A stretch of DNA of 14,070 nt from an uncultured delta proteobacterium (lineage in GTDB: Bacteria > Myxococcota_A > Polyangia > Polyangiales > Ga0077539): contig CAIOSS010001298.1 of the NCBI GenBank assembly GCA_903860995.1, positions 1 to 14,070 of the forward strand, written 5' to 3'. Positions 13,602 through 14,070 of this stretch are shown piece by piece. The position numbers and the translations under genes were made by a program. Every line of letters starts with the position of its first letter. Positions within the stretch are counted from its first letter, which is position 1. A model generated the notes under the pieces. That model searched no databases. It saw nothing but the letters and a program-made list of their open reading frames with translations, and was not told the origin of the DNA.

Positions 13602-14070
13602 GTGCTTCGACCAACCTCCCTCTCCCTCCTCGCCCTGCTCACCCTCGCCGCCGGCGGCTGTCGCCCTCGGCGCCATCACGCGCCCCCGACGCCCCCGTGG
13701 CGCTGGGAGAACCCCGTGCCGCAGGGTAACCGCCTCGCCGGCGCCTGCATCGAGCGCGACGGGCGCGCGTGGGCGGTCGGGCAGCTCGGCACCGTGCTCT
13801 CGCGCGACCTCCGCGGGACCTGGCGCCCGGTTCGCACGGGCGAGCGCGGCGACCTCAACGGCGTCGCGTGCACCGAGCACGGCGTGGTGATCGTCGGGGC
13901 CCGCGGACTGATCGTGCGCTCGGTTGACCACGGCGCGAGCTGGACCCGCGCCCGCGCCGGCGCGGCGGATCTCTGGTCGGTGAGCGGCGGCGGTCGGCGG
14001 CTCGTCGCGGTCGGCGCCGGGGGCGTCGCGCTGCGCTCGGACGACGGGGTGCGCTGGGCGCCCGCCGCCG
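13602..14070 (+). CDS. YCF48/BNR-like propeller lipoprotein, 5' part (runs off the window)
   Basis: The frame starts at the GTG at 13602 and is open to the window end, giving 156 codons of a longer protein. The N-terminus MLRPTSLSLLALLTLAAGGC is a lipoprotein signal with Cys20. Propeller-type repeats follow: AWAVGQLGTVLSRDLRGTW, LNGVACTEHGVVIVGARGLI ending RSVDHGASWTRARAG, and LWSVSGGGRRLVAVGAGGVA ending LRSDDGVRWAP. The form (A/V)VG-x-x-G-x-(V/I)-x-RS-x-D-x-G-x-SW matches YCF48/BNR sialidase-like propellers, some of which are photosystem II assembly factors in phototrophs; here only the fold is implied. It follows the 1082-aa lipoprotein gene by 53 bp on the same strand, so the two may be co-transcribed. 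TGCTGTAGGCT at 13577-13587 could be an extended -10 of its own. Confidence 0.75.
   Translation, partial: MLRPTSLSLLALLTLAAGGCRPRRHHAPPTPPWRWENPVPQGNRLAGACIERDGRAWAVGQLGTVLSRDLRGTWRPVRTGERGDLNGVACTEHGVVIVGARGLIVRSVDHGASWTRARAGAADLWSVSGGGRRLVAVGAGGVALRSDDGVRWAPAA

Noticed and set aside
10306..13614. A minus-strand open frame of about 1100 codons antisense to the large lipoprotein gene
   Set aside because: It is a by-product of high GC content. Its translation is low-complexity Arg/Ala/Gly/Val, while the plus strand shows a signal peptide, lipobox, regular Cys modules and propeller repeats.

Overview
The window looks like a chromosomal segment of a very GC-rich bacterium, most likely a member of the Myxococcota (Polyangia/Sandaracinaceae-like). 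The reasons are the strong G/C bias at third codon positions, the run of lipoproteins with Asp-Ala-Gly-rich linkers, the MopE-type and Cys-rich repeat surface proteins, and the RCC1 and YCF48-like propeller lipoproteins. The taxonomy is inferred from protein style only.

Left half (1-8517): a rearranged division and cell wall (dcw) cluster on the minus strand. Reading 5' to 3' on that strand it runs murC (8517-7126), an EI24/CysZ-like membrane protein gene (6366-5590), ftsQ (5533-4622), ftsA (2683-1394) and ftsZ (1288-29). It is broken by two plus-strand islands. Island A (2792-4577), between ftsQ and ftsA, holds a seven-blade RCC1-repeat lipoprotein gene frameshifted at an eight-C tract and a small secreted-type protein that also seems to have lost its start by one base. 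Island B (6449-7125), between murC and the EI24 gene, holds a small membrane-anchored protein and a decayed fragment of a glutathionyl-hydroquinone reductase gene that abuts murC. murB and ddl, often found between murC and ftsQ, are absent here. ftsA-ftsZ therefore need a promoter in the 108-bp gap before ftsA.

Right half (8617-14070): surface lipoprotein genes. There is a 350-aa lipoprotein with two MopE-type Asp-rich motifs, a convergent DUF2452 (C1orf50-like) gene, a 1082-aa lipoprotein made of about eleven Cys-rich modules followed by a beta-propeller, and the 5' part of a YCF48/BNR-like propeller lipoprotein that runs off the window.

The core genes serve septal ring assembly (FtsZ polymer, FtsA membrane tether, FtsQ periplasmic scaffold) and peptidoglycan precursor synthesis (MurC). 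The other genes encode mostly exported proteins of unknown role. Several genes lack a clear Shine-Dalgarno but have a -10-like hexamer 7-8 nt before the start codon, which suggests leaderless transcripts; ftsZ has a textbook Shine-Dalgarno. No RNA genes, insertion sequences or CRISPR arrays were seen, and no gene-free stretch exceeds 300 bases.
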